Positions 26,344 through 34,425 of a stretch of 64,000 nt of DNA are shown in pieces. A program made the translations under genes and the position numbers. The DNA is taken from NCBI RefSeq assembly GCF_018131105.1, contig NZ_JAFCJI010000001.1, forward strand, positions 496,001 through 560,000. The letters run 5' to 3'. This DNA is from Bradyrhizobium manausense (GTDB lineage Bacteria > Pseudomonadota > Alphaproteobacteria > Rhizobiales > Xanthobacteraceae). The stretch's first letter is position 1. Each line of letters opens with the position of its first letter. Below the pieces are notes generated by a model. That model had not been told where the DNA came from. It did not search any database and saw nothing but the letters and a program-made list of their open reading frames with translations.

Positions 26344-26736
26344 TCAGCTTTCGTTCGCCGCGATCGATTCCATCAGCGAGACGAGCTGACGCTGCACCGT
26401 CTGATCCTTGATCTTGCTGTAGGCGCGCAGCAGGCGGAGGCTGAAAGCCGAGTCCAGGAACAGGAGGCTCTCGACTTCGCGGGCCTTGTTGTCGCCGTCA
26501 TAGAAGAAGGTCACGGGCACATCGAGGGCGGTGGCGATCTGCTGAAGCCGAGCCGCGCCGACGCGATTGACGCCCTTCTCGTATTTCTGGACCTGCTGGA
26601 AGCTGACGCCGAGCTTTTCGCCAAGCTCAGCCTGCGAGATCTTCATCTCGACGCGCCGCAGGCGGATCCGCTTGCCCAGCTCAATGTCCGGCTTGCCGGC
26701 ACTGCGCTGCTTCATTCTCTTCGCCGCTGCTTTCAT
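26344..26736 (-). CDS. XRE-family DNA-binding regulator (PraR/SinR-like)
   Basis: The 130-residue protein has a basic N-terminal tail and a helix-turn-helix domain: LGKRIRLRRVEMKISQAELGEKLGVSFQQVQKYEKG, quoted here in part, about residues 22-75. A C-terminal helical region follows. The QVQKYEKGVNRVGAARLQQIA block is typical of the alphaproteobacterial PraR-like group, which regulates biofilm or symbiosis-related genes. ATG 26736 has AAAGG upstream; a GTG at 26748 would overlap the LysR stop. The gene starts eight bases after the LysR gene ends, so both are on one transcript. Confidence 0.82.
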   Translation of the reverse strand: MKAAAKRMKQRSAGKPDIELGKRIRLRRVEMKISQAELGEKLGVSFQQVQKYEKGVNRVGAARLQQIATALDVPVTFFYDGDNKAREVESLLFLDSAFSLRLLRAYSKIKDQTVQRQLVSLMESIAANES

Positions 26737-26744
26737 TTTAGTTT

Positions 26745-27794
26745 TCACCTTTGTTCTTCGGTTGAAAATCCCCCGAAGAGCTGGGTCAGGGGTTCGCCCA
26801 TATACGAGTCCTTGAATTCATGCGGGTGCACGAATTCTTCCTTAAACCACGGGAAGCGAGCTGGATTGAAAGCTTCGATCAGCCAGTCAATCATGTGCCG
26901 CACGCGGGGAATCCGGCCGCTACCGGGATGGTAGGACAACCAGATATCCAGCGGCCGGTTCAACTCGACCTCCAGTGGAATCAACTTCCCGCCAAGCGCG
27001 ATGGCGTAGCTCGGGAAGACGCCGATCCCGGCGCCGTTCGCGACTGCCCAGTAGTTGGCGCTCGAGACGTTGGTCTTCATGACCAGAAGGTCACGTTCCG
27101 GAACGCCCGGGAAGAAGCTCTCAAAGGTTTCCTTGGCGGCGATCTGATCGGCGAATTGCAGCACCAGGCGGTGCTTGATCAATTCCACCGCGGAGCGCGG
27201 CGCGCCATGTTTCTCGACGTAACTTTTGGAGGCCCAGAACATCAAATGCATGCGGCCGAGCCGGACCAGCTTGACGTCGAGCGCCGAGGGACGCGACAGA
27301 TGGATGGCGACGTCGGCCTCGTGGCGGGAGACGTCGGCCGAGCGCATCGCGCAGTGCAGGTCGACCAGCACGTTCGGATAGGCCTGCTGGAATTCGACCA
27401 GCCGCGGCGCAAGCCAGAACGTGCCCAATCCTTCCGTGACGGCGACGCGGACCTCGCCGGTGAGGGCATTGGCGGTCGAATCGCTGGTGCGCAGCACGTC
27501 GAAGGCGGCCGCTTCCATGCGTTCGACGGCGGACACCACCAGCGCGCCTTCATCGGTCAGGTGGGTGCCGTGGACGTCGCGGGTGAACAGGGTGGTTCCG
27601 GTCTGTCGTTCGAAATCGTCGATCCGGCGGCGGACGGCATTGATCGACAAGGACAGGCGTTCGGCCGCCGAGCGGAAACTTCCGCATCGAACGACTTCCA
27701 GGAAAATGCGGGCCGCATCCCAATCGGAGAGGCCGCTGATATTTGTTTTTAGGCGTTCCTCCAGTGGAACGCCCCTTTCCGCCAAGGAGTGCAT
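26745..27794 (-). CDS. LysR-family transcription regulator
   Basis: The 349-residue protein has an N-terminal winged helix (about residues 24-85: WDAARIFLEVVRCGSFRSAAERLSLS, quoted in part) and a C-terminal effector domain. It lacks an adjacent divergent structural gene, which is unusual for LysR regulators; instead it leads into the XRE gene. The last 40 residues are rich in charged and aromatic residues and extend beyond the usual length of about 300. Its effector is unknown. It may set the expression of the XRE partner. Confidence 0.82.
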   Translation of the reverse strand: MHSLAERGVPLEERLKTNISGLSDWDAARIFLEVVRCGSFRSAAERLSLSINAVRRRIDDFERQTGTTLFTRDVHGTHLTDEGALVVSAVERMEAAAFDVLRTSDSTANALTGEVRVAVTEGLGTFWLAPRLVEFQQAYPNVLVDLHCAMRSADVSRHEADVAIHLSRPSALDVKLVRLGRMHLMFWASKSYVEKHGAPRSAVELIKHRLVLQFADQIAAKETFESFFPGVPERDLLVMKTNVSSANYWAVANGAGIGVFPSYAIALGGKLIPLEVELNRPLDIWLSYHPGSGRIPRVRHMIDWLIEAFNPARFPWFKEEFVHPHEFKDSYMGEPLTQLFGGFSTEEQR

Positions 27795-28264
27795 ACAAGT
27801 CCCTTCGGGCCGCTAAACTGGCAGAATCTAGCGCAAACCACAACCACGACGGGTTGGGGAACGGTGAGTTTTGAACGCCATACTTACCGCGCCCGCGATG
27901 GTATTGGAGTGCGTTTCAGGTTGGGAATCGGGCAAATTTCGGCCCGGAAGAGGGGTAGACGTGCGTTCCGTTGCGAGCCTTAAAATGGCTGCGGGATTGC
28001 CGGGTCCATCTGGGCCGGAAGATGGCGTGCGAAAATCTGTGCGCTTTCATGCGATGGATCAATCGCGCAGGCTCAAGCGTTTTGTTTCTGACCGTTCCGA
28101 CTTAAGCCGCGGTGCGATGCCGTCTGGAACCGCGATTTCGACAAAGAACCACATTCAATTCGTCTTCGAGGGCGCGGATTCGTCGTGCTATCCTCGGCGC
28201 TCTCTGGGGGCCGAGGGGATTTTTCCAAGCACGACTCGCAGCCCGAATTAACGGAAAGAACGCC
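27795..28264. other. 470-base intergenic stretch without a supported gene
   Basis: This region separates the LysR gene from a small divergent gene. A plus-strand frame of 126 codons from 27871 exists, but it has no family-like composition and no ribosome site, so I do not call it. No perfect inverted repeat or tandem repeat stands out. It probably holds the two outward promoters. Confidence 0.5.
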
Positions 28265-28531
28265 GTGTCGCATTCAGACGAACAGTTGCAGTCGGTGCTC
28301 GAGACGCTCGAGGAGTGCCGCAAGGTTCTCAACGAGAGCAACAGCCGCGAATCGGCCGACTTGCTCTCGATCGTCATCCTGGATGTCAGGATGAAGCTCA
28401 AAGGAATTGACAGTGCCGACCTCAAGGCGCTGTGCGACGAAATGCTGCGGAGCGCTGCCAGCGAACCGCTGCCCCCCTCCAAGCAGACGCAGGACCAGCC
28501 CCGGCGTCCGCTGCTCCGCGTGGTGAAGTAG
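28265..28531 (+). CDS. Small hypothetical protein
   Basis: A GTG at 28265, preceded by ACGGAAAG, opens an 88-residue frame. The protein is acidic and helical in its first half (SHSDEQLQSVLETLEECRKV, then RESADLLSIVILDVRMKLKG) and ends with a Pro/Gln/Arg-rich tail. It has no cysteine pair for metal binding, no signal peptide and no membrane helix. I do not recognise a domain. The amphipathic helical start suggests a small regulatory or partner protein. Confidence 0.6.
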   Translation: MSHSDEQLQSVLETLEECRKVLNESNSRESADLLSIVILDVRMKLKGIDSADLKALCDEMLRSAASEPLPPSKQTQDQPRRPLLRVVK

Positions 28532-28573
28532 CCGCGCCGCCTGATCTCGCTTTTTGGCGAGATTTGTGCGCGT

Positions 28574-28609
28574 CCCGATGCCGCATCTGTGATCGCAGAC
28601 GGCATCGGG
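28574..28609 (+). terminator. Stable hairpin after the small hypothetical gene
   Basis: The arms CCCGATGCCG and CGGCATCGGG enclose a loop that can pair further (TCTG with CAGA). A weaker hairpin with arms ATCTCGC and GCGAGAT lies just before it (28544-28563). There is no clear T run, so termination is only probable. Confidence 0.45.
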
Positions 28610-28739
28610 AGGAGCCCTGGTTTGATCGCGCATCTGTTGCGCATTCCCCGGCATCGGCTACACCAGAGCCGGTTCGGCTCCGGTTCCGTGCGCATTCCCC
28701 GCGCCCAGCCCGAGAGCCCGGGATGGCTCCGACTGCATC

Positions 28740-29471
28740 ATGCAACATGTCTCGATTACGGCGGCGCTGATTGCCGGTCTCGTCAGCTTCCTTTCGCCCT
28801 GCGTGCTGCCCCTGGTCCCGCCTTATCTGATCTATCTCACCGGCGCCACGATCGAGCATGTCGGGAGCGACCAGCCGGCGTCGACCTCCAAGCGCGCGAT
28901 CATGATGGCGGCGGTGCTGTTCGTGCTCGGCTTCTCCACGGTGTTCGTGGCGCTCGGCGCCAGCGCCTCGCTGATCGGCTCCCTGATCCGCGCCTGGTCG
29001 GCGGAACTGTCGATCCTCGCCGGCATCGTCATCATCATCATGGGGCTGCACTTCCTCGGCCTGACGCGCATCGGCCTGCTGATGCGCGAGGGCCGCCTGA
29101 CCGCACCAAAACCCGTCGGCCTCTGGGGCGCCTATGTGATGGGGCTCGCCTTCGCCTTCGGCTGGACGCCCTGCATCGGACCGATCCTCGCCGCGATCCT
29201 CTCGATCGCCGCGGCCGAGGCGACGGTGACGAAGGGCGCAGGACTGCTTGCGGTCTATTCCGCAGGCCTCGGCATTCCCTTCCTGATCGCGGCGCTGATG
29301 ATCGAGCAGTTCTCGAAGCTGTTCGCGCGCATGAAGGGTCAGCTCGTCAATGTCGAGCGCGCCATGGGCGTCTTGATGGTGATCACCGGCATCGGTTTTC
29401 TCACTGGCGCGGTCTCCAATGTCAGCATCTGGCTACTGGAGACGTTTCCGGCGTTGCAGACGATCGGCTAA
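28740..29471 (+). CDS. ccdA: Cytochrome c biogenesis thiol-disulfide transporter CcdA
   Basis: The 243-residue protein has six predicted helices and the two redox cysteines of CcdA in LSPCVLPLVPPYL (first helix) and GWTPCIGPILAAIL (fourth helix). It passes electrons from cytosolic thioredoxin across the inner membrane to periplasmic thiol proteins that mature c-type cytochromes. The ATG at 28740 lacks a strong ribosome site, but the protein begins where the family does. No thioredoxin-like partner gene is adjacent. It converges with the flavin monooxygenase gene, and the stops are one base apart. Confidence 0.88.
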   Translation: MQHVSITAALIAGLVSFLSPCVLPLVPPYLIYLTGATIEHVGSDQPASTSKRAIMMAAVLFVLGFSTVFVALGASASLIGSLIRAWSAELSILAGIVIIIMGLHFLGLTRIGLLMREGRLTAPKPVGLWGAYVMGLAFAFGWTPCIGPILAAILSIAAAEATVTKGAGLLAVYSAGLGIPFLIAALMIEQFSKLFARMKGQLVNVERAMGVLMVITGIGFLTGAVSNVSIWLLETFPALQTIG

Positions 29472-29472
29472 C

Positions 29473-30690
29473 TCACGCCCGCGCCGCTGTCCCGGCGCTA
29501 TCTCCCGTCCGGTCGGCGAACGGATCCTGATAGAGCCAGGCGAGATTCTCGCAGAAGCCCTCCAGGCTGGTCTCGCGGATCAGCTGGTTGCGCAGCAGCG
29601 CATGGACGCCGGCGGGATGGTAGACGTGGTCGCCGAGCTCGCGCGCCTGGAGCTGGACGCGTGCGGTGCGCAGCAGCCGTGCATTCCTGTAACGCTCCAG
29701 CGCGTGGGCGCTGTCGCCCTCGCCGGCGTCGAGCGCGTCGGCCAGACAGACCGCGTCTTCCAGCGCCATGCAGGCGCCTTGCGCAAAATATTGCAGCATC
29801 GGATGCGCGGCGTCGCCCAGCAGTACGACGCGTCCGTCGATCCAGCGATCGGTCGGATCGCGATCGCACGTCACCCAGGCCTTCCAGTCCCTGCCGTGAT
29901 GAATGATCGCCTTGGCACGGGGATGCACGTCGCGAAATTCCGCGAGGACCTCGTCGTGGGTCACGGGCCTGGCGGCGAAGGCCTCGGCCGGATCGTTGTG
30001 GCAGGTGATCGCGAGGTTGAACACTTTCCAGCCTGACAGCGGATAATGCACCAGGTGGCACTTGGCGCCGGCCCACAGCGTCGCCGCGTTCCAGCGCAGA
30101 TCCTCCGGCATCTGCTCGGTCGGGATCACCGAGCGATAGGTGGTGTGGCCGGCGATCCGCGGCGCACCGTCGCCGACCATCTGCTGGCGAATGCGCGAAC
30201 GCAGCCCGTCGGCGCCGATCAGCAGACACCCGCTGATGCGCTCGCCTGATTTGAGCAGGGCCGCCGCGCGTGCGCCGTTCTGCTCGTATCCGGCGACATC
30301 GCAGTCGGTCCTCAACGTGACATTGGGATGCGCGTCGCAGGCGCGGACGAAGATGCCGTGCAGATCGCCGCGATGGACCACGGCATAGGGATTGCCGAAG
30401 CGCCGGCGGAAATGACTGGTGAGATCGATATTGGTGATCTCCTCCGCCGAGATCGCATCCATCAGGCGGAGCTGATCGATGAAAACGGCGATCGACCGTG
30501 CCGCATCGCCGAGGCCAAGGCGATCGAAGGCGTGAAACGCGTTGGGGCCGAGCTGAATGCCGGCGCCGATCTCCTGATAGCGCGAGGCGCGCTCGAGGAC
30601 CGTGACCTGGAAACCCTTCTGCGCCAGCGCGATTGCGGCTGCAAGTCCGCCGATGCCGCCGCCTGCAATGATGATGGGATCCTGCCGCAT
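29473..30690 (-). CDS. FAD-dependent aromatic hydroxylase (3-hydroxybenzoate 6-monooxygenase-like)
   Basis: The 405-residue flavoprotein of the PHBH group has GGGIGG (residues 10-15) for FAD, the DG motif GADGLRSRIR (159-168) and the second FAD motif LLGDAAHPM (GD at 292-293), followed by QYFAQGACMALEDAVCLAD. The latter stretch is typical of salicylate/3-hydroxybenzoate hydroxylases. It adds one oxygen to a phenolic ring with NAD(P)H. ATG 30688-30690 has AGGAGAGG upstream. It lies 16 bases after the MarR gene on the same strand and is divergent from the gamma-resorcylate decarboxylase, so a dihydroxybenzoate or resorcinol substrate is likely. That part is inference. Confidence 0.85.
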   Translation of the reverse strand: MRQDPIIIAGGGIGGLAAAIALAQKGFQVTVLERASRYQEIGAGIQLGPNAFHAFDRLGLGDAARSIAVFIDQLRLMDAISAEEITNIDLTSHFRRRFGNPYAVVHRGDLHGIFVRACDAHPNVTLRTDCDVAGYEQNGARAAALLKSGERISGCLLIGADGLRSRIRQQMVGDGAPRIAGHTTYRSVIPTEQMPEDLRWNAATLWAGAKCHLVHYPLSGWKVFNLAITCHNDPAEAFAARPVTHDEVLAEFRDVHPRAKAIIHHGRDWKAWVTCDRDPTDRWIDGRVVLLGDAAHPMLQYFAQGACMALEDAVCLADALDAGEGDSAHALERYRNARLLRTARVQLQARELGDHVYHPAGVHALLRNQLIRETSLEGFCENLAWLYQDPFADRTGDSAGTAARA

Positions 30691-30706
30691 GTCCTCTCCT
30701 GTTTCT

Positions 30707-31261
30707 CTATTTCCTTGATGTCTTTCCACGCGGCTGGCTCGCCTTGCCGCGCCTCTCCGCGCGTTCGTCGCGGGCGTCCTTCGGTCGCGCCGGCGGCGCG
30801 ACCGTGATCTGACCGGCTTCGACTTCCTGCTCGAGCCGATCGATGTTGTGGTAAAGCTCGACCAGCACCTGCTTGAGCTCGGCCGCCTCCTTCGCGGACA
30901 TGCTGCCGGTGACCACCTCTTCGTAATAGGCGGCGAGCGGCATCAGCCGTCCGGCGAGCTCGGTACCCTTGGGCGTCAGCGCGACCTGGAGGCTGCGCTG
31001 GTCGTTCTCGGGCCGGTCGCGCGTCAACAGGCCGGTGCGGCTCATCTCCGCAACGATGCGCGACAGCGTCGACACATCGGCAGAGGTCAGCTCGGCGATC
31101 TCGCCGAGACGCAGCGGGTGGCCTTGCTCCGACAGCGCGGCCAGCACGCGATACATCGGCAGCGTCAACTTCTCGTGACGGATCACGCGCGTGAACAGGT
31201 CGCCCATGCGCACGCCGAGCCGGGCGAGCAGATAGGGAAGCGAATTCGAAAATCGATACAT
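30707..31261 (-). CDS. MarR-family repressor of the aromatic acid cluster
   Basis: The product is about 184 residues. A winged-helix domain (LTLPMYRVLAALSEQGHPLRLGE, then TSADVSTLSRIVAEMSRTGLL; about residues 35-105) is followed by a dimerisation helix and an unusual Lys/Arg/Pro-rich tail of 35 residues. The start is uncertain: ATG 31261 fits the family, and an in-frame ATG further upstream (about 31327) would add 22 residues. It probably represses its own operon and the divergent decarboxylase operon until an aromatic acid binds. A described gamma-resorcylate cluster in Rhizobium also has a MarR-type regulator (GraR). Confidence 0.82.
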   Translation of the reverse strand: MYRFSNSLPYLLARLGVRMGDLFTRVIRHEKLTLPMYRVLAALSEQGHPLRLGEIAELTSADVSTLSRIVAEMSRTGLLTRDRPENDQRSLQVALTPKGTELAGRLMPLAAYYEEVVTGSMSAKEAAELKQVLVELYHNIDRLEQEVEAGQITVAPPARPKDARDERAERRGKASQPRGKTSRK

Positions 31262-31348
31262 GAGTTTAGGTCCGGGCTTGGGTCCTGGCAGGAGAGCCTC
31301 GCCCGGATTAAGCGCCAACCTTCGCATGTGCAATATTTGTGTTTCAAT

Positions 31349-31360
31349 CATTTGCAAATG
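31349..31360. promoter_or_regulatory. Perfect 12-base palindrome, candidate MarR operator
   Basis: CATTTGCAAATG lies in the divergent gap between the MarR gene and the decarboxylase gene. A related half site TATTTGCAG follows at about 31380, and a TTGACA hexamer (31372-31377) begins between them. A repressor bound here would block the decarboxylase promoter. Confidence 0.45.
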
Positions 31361-31438
31361 CAACTTTCTCATTGACAAGTATTTGCAGCGGGTGCTTTGC
31401 TTTGTCAACGCCGAAAGCAAAGCCGAAGGAACGCCGCC

Positions 31439-32506
31439 ATGCAGGGCAAGATTACGCTCGAAGAGCATTTCGCGATGGACGACACCGTCCAGGACAGTGC
31501 GGGCTTCGCACCGTCCCAGGACTGGATCGAGCTCAAGGCGCGGCTGCTCGACATCCACGATCGCCGGCTCGCGGAGATGGATGCCCACGGCATCGAGCTG
31601 ATGCTGCTGTCGCTGAATGCGCCCGCGGTGCAGGCGATTCCGGATCGTCATCGTGCGATGGATCTATCGCGCCGGGCCAACGACTTTCTCGCCGAGCAGG
31701 TCGCAAGGCGGCCCGAACGCTTCCAGGGGCTCGCAGCGCTGCCGATGCAGGACCCGGAAGGCGCCGCGCGCGAACTCGATCGTTGCGTCAGCACGCTTGG
31801 ATTCCGCGGCGCGCTCGTCAACGGCTTCAGCGAGCTCACTGGGGCCGATCAGGCCATCTACTACGATCGCAAGGAGTTCTGGCCGTTCTGGGCGGAAGCC
31901 GAGCGCCTCGGCGTCCCGTTTTATCTGCACCCGCGCAATCCGCTGGCCAGAGACGCAGCGATCTACGAGGGCCATCGCTGGCTGCTGGGGCCGACCTGGG
32001 CATTCGGTCAGGAAACCGCGGTGCATGCCTTGCGCCTGATGGGCTCGGGCCTGTTCGACGCCTATCCGAGGCTCCAGATCATTCTCGGTCACATGGGCGA
32101 GGGCCTGCCTTACTCGATGTGGCGCGTCGACAACCACAACAAGTGGATGAAGACCCAGAACGCCTATCCGGCGAAGCGCAAGATCGCGGAATATTTCCGG
32201 GAGAATTTCTACATCACCACGTCCGGCAATTTCCGCACCCAGGCGCTGATCGACGCCATGCTCGAGATCGGTGCCGACCGGATCCTGTTCTCCGCCGACT
32301 GGCCGTTCGAGAACATCGATCACGCTGCCGACTGGTTCGACACGGCGACGATCTCCGAAGGTGATCGCCGCAAGATCGGCCGCGACAACGCCCGCGCTCT
32401 GTTCGGGCTCGGCGAAGCAACCAATCAACCTGCCGCAGAGCAGGACCAATCGTCATATCCAATGGAGGAAACCCGTGAGCATCTCGTCCGAAATCGACGT
32501 GCATGA
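31439..32506 (+). CDS. Gamma-resorcylate (2,6-dihydroxybenzoate) decarboxylase
   Basis: The 355-residue amidohydrolase-2 protein begins MQGKITLEEHFAMDDTVQDS, as gamma-resorcylate decarboxylases do. All metal and catalytic residues fall at the numbers known from the Rhizobium enzyme: Glu8, His10, His164 (FYLHPRNP), His218 (ILGHMGEG), Glu221 and Asp287 (SADWPF). It releases CO2 from 2,6-dihydroxybenzoate to give resorcinol and needs one divalent metal. Known enzymes have about 327 residues. The extra 28 or so residues here read into the ribosome site and first codons of the transporter gene (32-base overlap). AAGGA precedes ATG 31439. 2,3-Dihydroxybenzoate is a possible alternative substrate. 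Confidence 0.88.
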   Translation: MQGKITLEEHFAMDDTVQDSAGFAPSQDWIELKARLLDIHDRRLAEMDAHGIELMLLSLNAPAVQAIPDRHRAMDLSRRANDFLAEQVARRPERFQGLAALPMQDPEGAARELDRCVSTLGFRGALVNGFSELTGADQAIYYDRKEFWPFWAEAERLGVPFYLHPRNPLARDAAIYEGHRWLLGPTWAFGQETAVHALRLMGSGLFDAYPRLQIILGHMGEGLPYSMWRVDNHNKWMKTQNAYPAKRKIAEYFRENFYITTSGNFRTQALIDAMLEIGADRILFSADWPFENIDHAADWFDTATISEGDRRKIGRDNARALFGLGEATNQPAAEQDQSSYPMEETREHLVRNRRA

Positions 32507-33833
32507 GGAATTATCCGGCGCCGCGGTCGGGCCATTCCACAAGTTGCTCGGCATCCTGATCACGCTCATCACGCTGTTCGATGGCTACGACACTTTCAAT
32601 CCAGCCTATGTCATCCACTATGTCATGCAGCCCTGGGGGCTCGCGCCAAGTCAGGCGGGGCTTTTGGTGAGCTCTGGTCTGTTCGGCTTCCTGTTCGGCG
32701 CGATCGGTCACGGCAGCGTCGCGGATCGCCTTGGCCGCCGCGGCACGCTGCTTGCGGGCCTGTGGATCGTCAACGTCTTCACGTTGCTGACCGCGGTATT
32801 CGCCGGCGATTTCTGGAGCTATTGCGCCCTGCGCTTCGCCACCGGGCTCGGTCTCGGGGTGCTGCTGCCGCTCGGAACGACGTTCATCAACGAGCTCGCG
32901 CCGAAGCGCGTCAGCAACACCTTTTCGCTCTGGGGCGTGACACTGGGCTGGTCGCTCGGCGGCGTCGCCGCCGGTCTCGTCGGCGTGTTCCTGACGCCGC
33001 AGCACGGCTGGCAGATCCTCTATTACGCCGGCGCGCTGTCGATCCCGTTGACCTTCGTGGCGCACACCATTCTGCCTGAGAGCCCGCGCTTCCTGGCCTC
33101 GCGCGCGCGTATCCCGGAGCTGCGCGCATTGCTTACACGGCTGCGGCCGGAGCGGGCGGCAGCCTACGAGAACGCGAGCTTCGTGACGAATGACGGCACG
33201 TCCTCACGGAGCGCATTGAGCGCGTTGCTGAGCCCGCGCTATCGCCGCGTCTCCCTGACCATCTGGTTCACCGCGTTTCTCACCTTGTTCGCGATCTTCG
33301 GTCTCACCGGCTGGATTCCGACCGTCATGCTCAAGCGCGGCGAGACGTTTGCGGCCTCGTTCGGCTTCGGCGCGCTGATGCAGGCGATGTCCTTCATCGG
33401 CGGCCTCACGCTCGCGATGCTGGCCGACCGCAATTTCGCGCTGACGCCGCGTTACCTCGCGACATGGTGGATCACCGGCGGTATTGCCGTGCTGGCGCTC
33501 GTCTTCGTCAGCGGTCACGGCGTCAATCTCGCCATCGTCGCCGTCGCCGGTTTCTGCATCATCGGCGCGCAGCACGTGCTGAACAATTTCACCGCCGGCT
33601 CTTACGAGACCAGTTTCCGCGCCAGCGGCGTCGGGATGGAGTTGGGCGTCGGCCGGGTAGGGGCAATTCTCGGTCCTTACGTCATCGGTCTGCTGCAACA
33701 GGCCACCGGTGGCCCGGACGCCGTGTTCTGGGCGATCGGCGGCGCGTGCATCGTCGGCGCGCTGGCGATCGGATCGCTCGGCTTCGCCGCCGCGGACCGC
33801 CTGCCACGCGCGGATGTCGCCCCGGCGGAATAA
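32475..33833 (+). CDS. Aromatic acid/H+ symporter (MFS, AAHS family)
   Basis: The 452-residue carrier has 12 predicted helices and AAHS hallmarks: LFDGYDTFNPAYVIHYVMQPW in helix 1 (quoted in part), the loop GSVADRLGRRGTLLAGL after helix 2 and PESPRFLASRAR in the centre. It brings an aromatic acid into the cell with protons. By position its cargo is gamma-resorcylate, like GraK of Rhizobium. The start is GTG 32475 with ATGGAGGAAACC before it, inside the end of the decarboxylase gene, so translation of the two is coupled. Confidence 0.88.
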   Translation: MSISSEIDVHEELSGAAVGPFHKLLGILITLITLFDGYDTFNPAYVIHYVMQPWGLAPSQAGLLVSSGLFGFLFGAIGHGSVADRLGRRGTLLAGLWIVNVFTLLTAVFAGDFWSYCALRFATGLGLGVLLPLGTTFINELAPKRVSNTFSLWGVTLGWSLGGVAAGLVGVFLTPQHGWQILYYAGALSIPLTFVAHTILPESPRFLASRARIPELRALLTRLRPERAAAYENASFVTNDGTSSRSALSALLSPRYRRVSLTIWFTAFLTLFAIFGLTGWIPTVMLKRGETFAASFGFGALMQAMSFIGGLTLAMLADRNFALTPRYLATWWITGGIAVLALVFVSGHGVNLAIVAVAGFCIIGAQHVLNNFTAGSYETSFRASGVGMELGVGRVGAILGPYVIGLLQQATGGPDAVFWAIGGACIVGALAIGSLGFAAADRLPRADVAPAE

Positions 33834-33860
33834 CGAGATTTTCACCACAGGAGATATGAC

Positions 33861-34325
33861 ATGCCGACATCGACCCGTTCCGCTGAGACCGCAGGCCCGC
33901 TCGACAGCTGGGTGCTTCTGTTTGCGCGCGTCGCGATCGCGCCGCTGTTTCTCTACAGCGGCGTCGGAAAGGTGATGGCCTTTACCGCGACGGCGGGCCG
34001 GCTTCCCGGTGGCGCCGACGGCTTCGGCGCACTGCTCGCCGCGGGCGCAGTGACGGTTGAACTTGGATGTGGTATCGCCTTGATACTCGGTCTGTTCGCG
34101 CGGCAGGCGGCCATGATCCTGATCCCGTTCACCATCGCGGCCACACTGATGTTCCACAATTTCTGGGCCGCGCCGGCAGCGCTGGTCGTGATGCAGACCA
34201 TCAACTTCCTGAAGAACCTTGGCCTGCTCGGCGCACTTGCGATGATTGCGACTTATGGGCCGGGCGCTTATAGCGCGCAGTCCGCGATCTGGCCTGGTCC
34301 CAAACGCGCACCGAGCCTCTCGTGA
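33861..34325 (+). CDS. DoxX-family membrane protein
   Basis: The 154-residue protein has four helices in the DoxX pattern (LLFARVAIAPLFLYSGVGKVMAF, then ELGCGIALILGLFARQAAMIL; parts quoted). AGGAGAT precedes ATG 33861, and the gene follows the transporter by 27 bases. DoxX proteins often accompany oxidative or aromatic compound genes and may keep membrane redox balance. No catalytic role is shown. It closes the decarboxylase operon. Confidence 0.82.
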   Translation: MPTSTRSAETAGPLDSWVLLFARVAIAPLFLYSGVGKVMAFTATAGRLPGGADGFGALLAAGAVTVELGCGIALILGLFARQAAMILIPFTIAATLMFHNFWAAPAALVVMQTINFLKNLGLLGALAMIATYGPGAYSAQSAIWPGPKRAPSLS

Positions 34326-34425
34326 CCGATCGCCGCGATGCCGAACGCACCGCCCGCAATTGAACCAGGGCGCGCACGCGTCAACGCCATCGGCGCGCCC
34401 TGGATCGAGTTGATGGATCAAACGC

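Noticed and set aside
27871..28251. Possible 126-codon gene in the gap between LysR and the small hypothetical gene
   Set aside because: There is no ribosome site, no recognisable motif and no convincing composition. I left the gap as intergenic.
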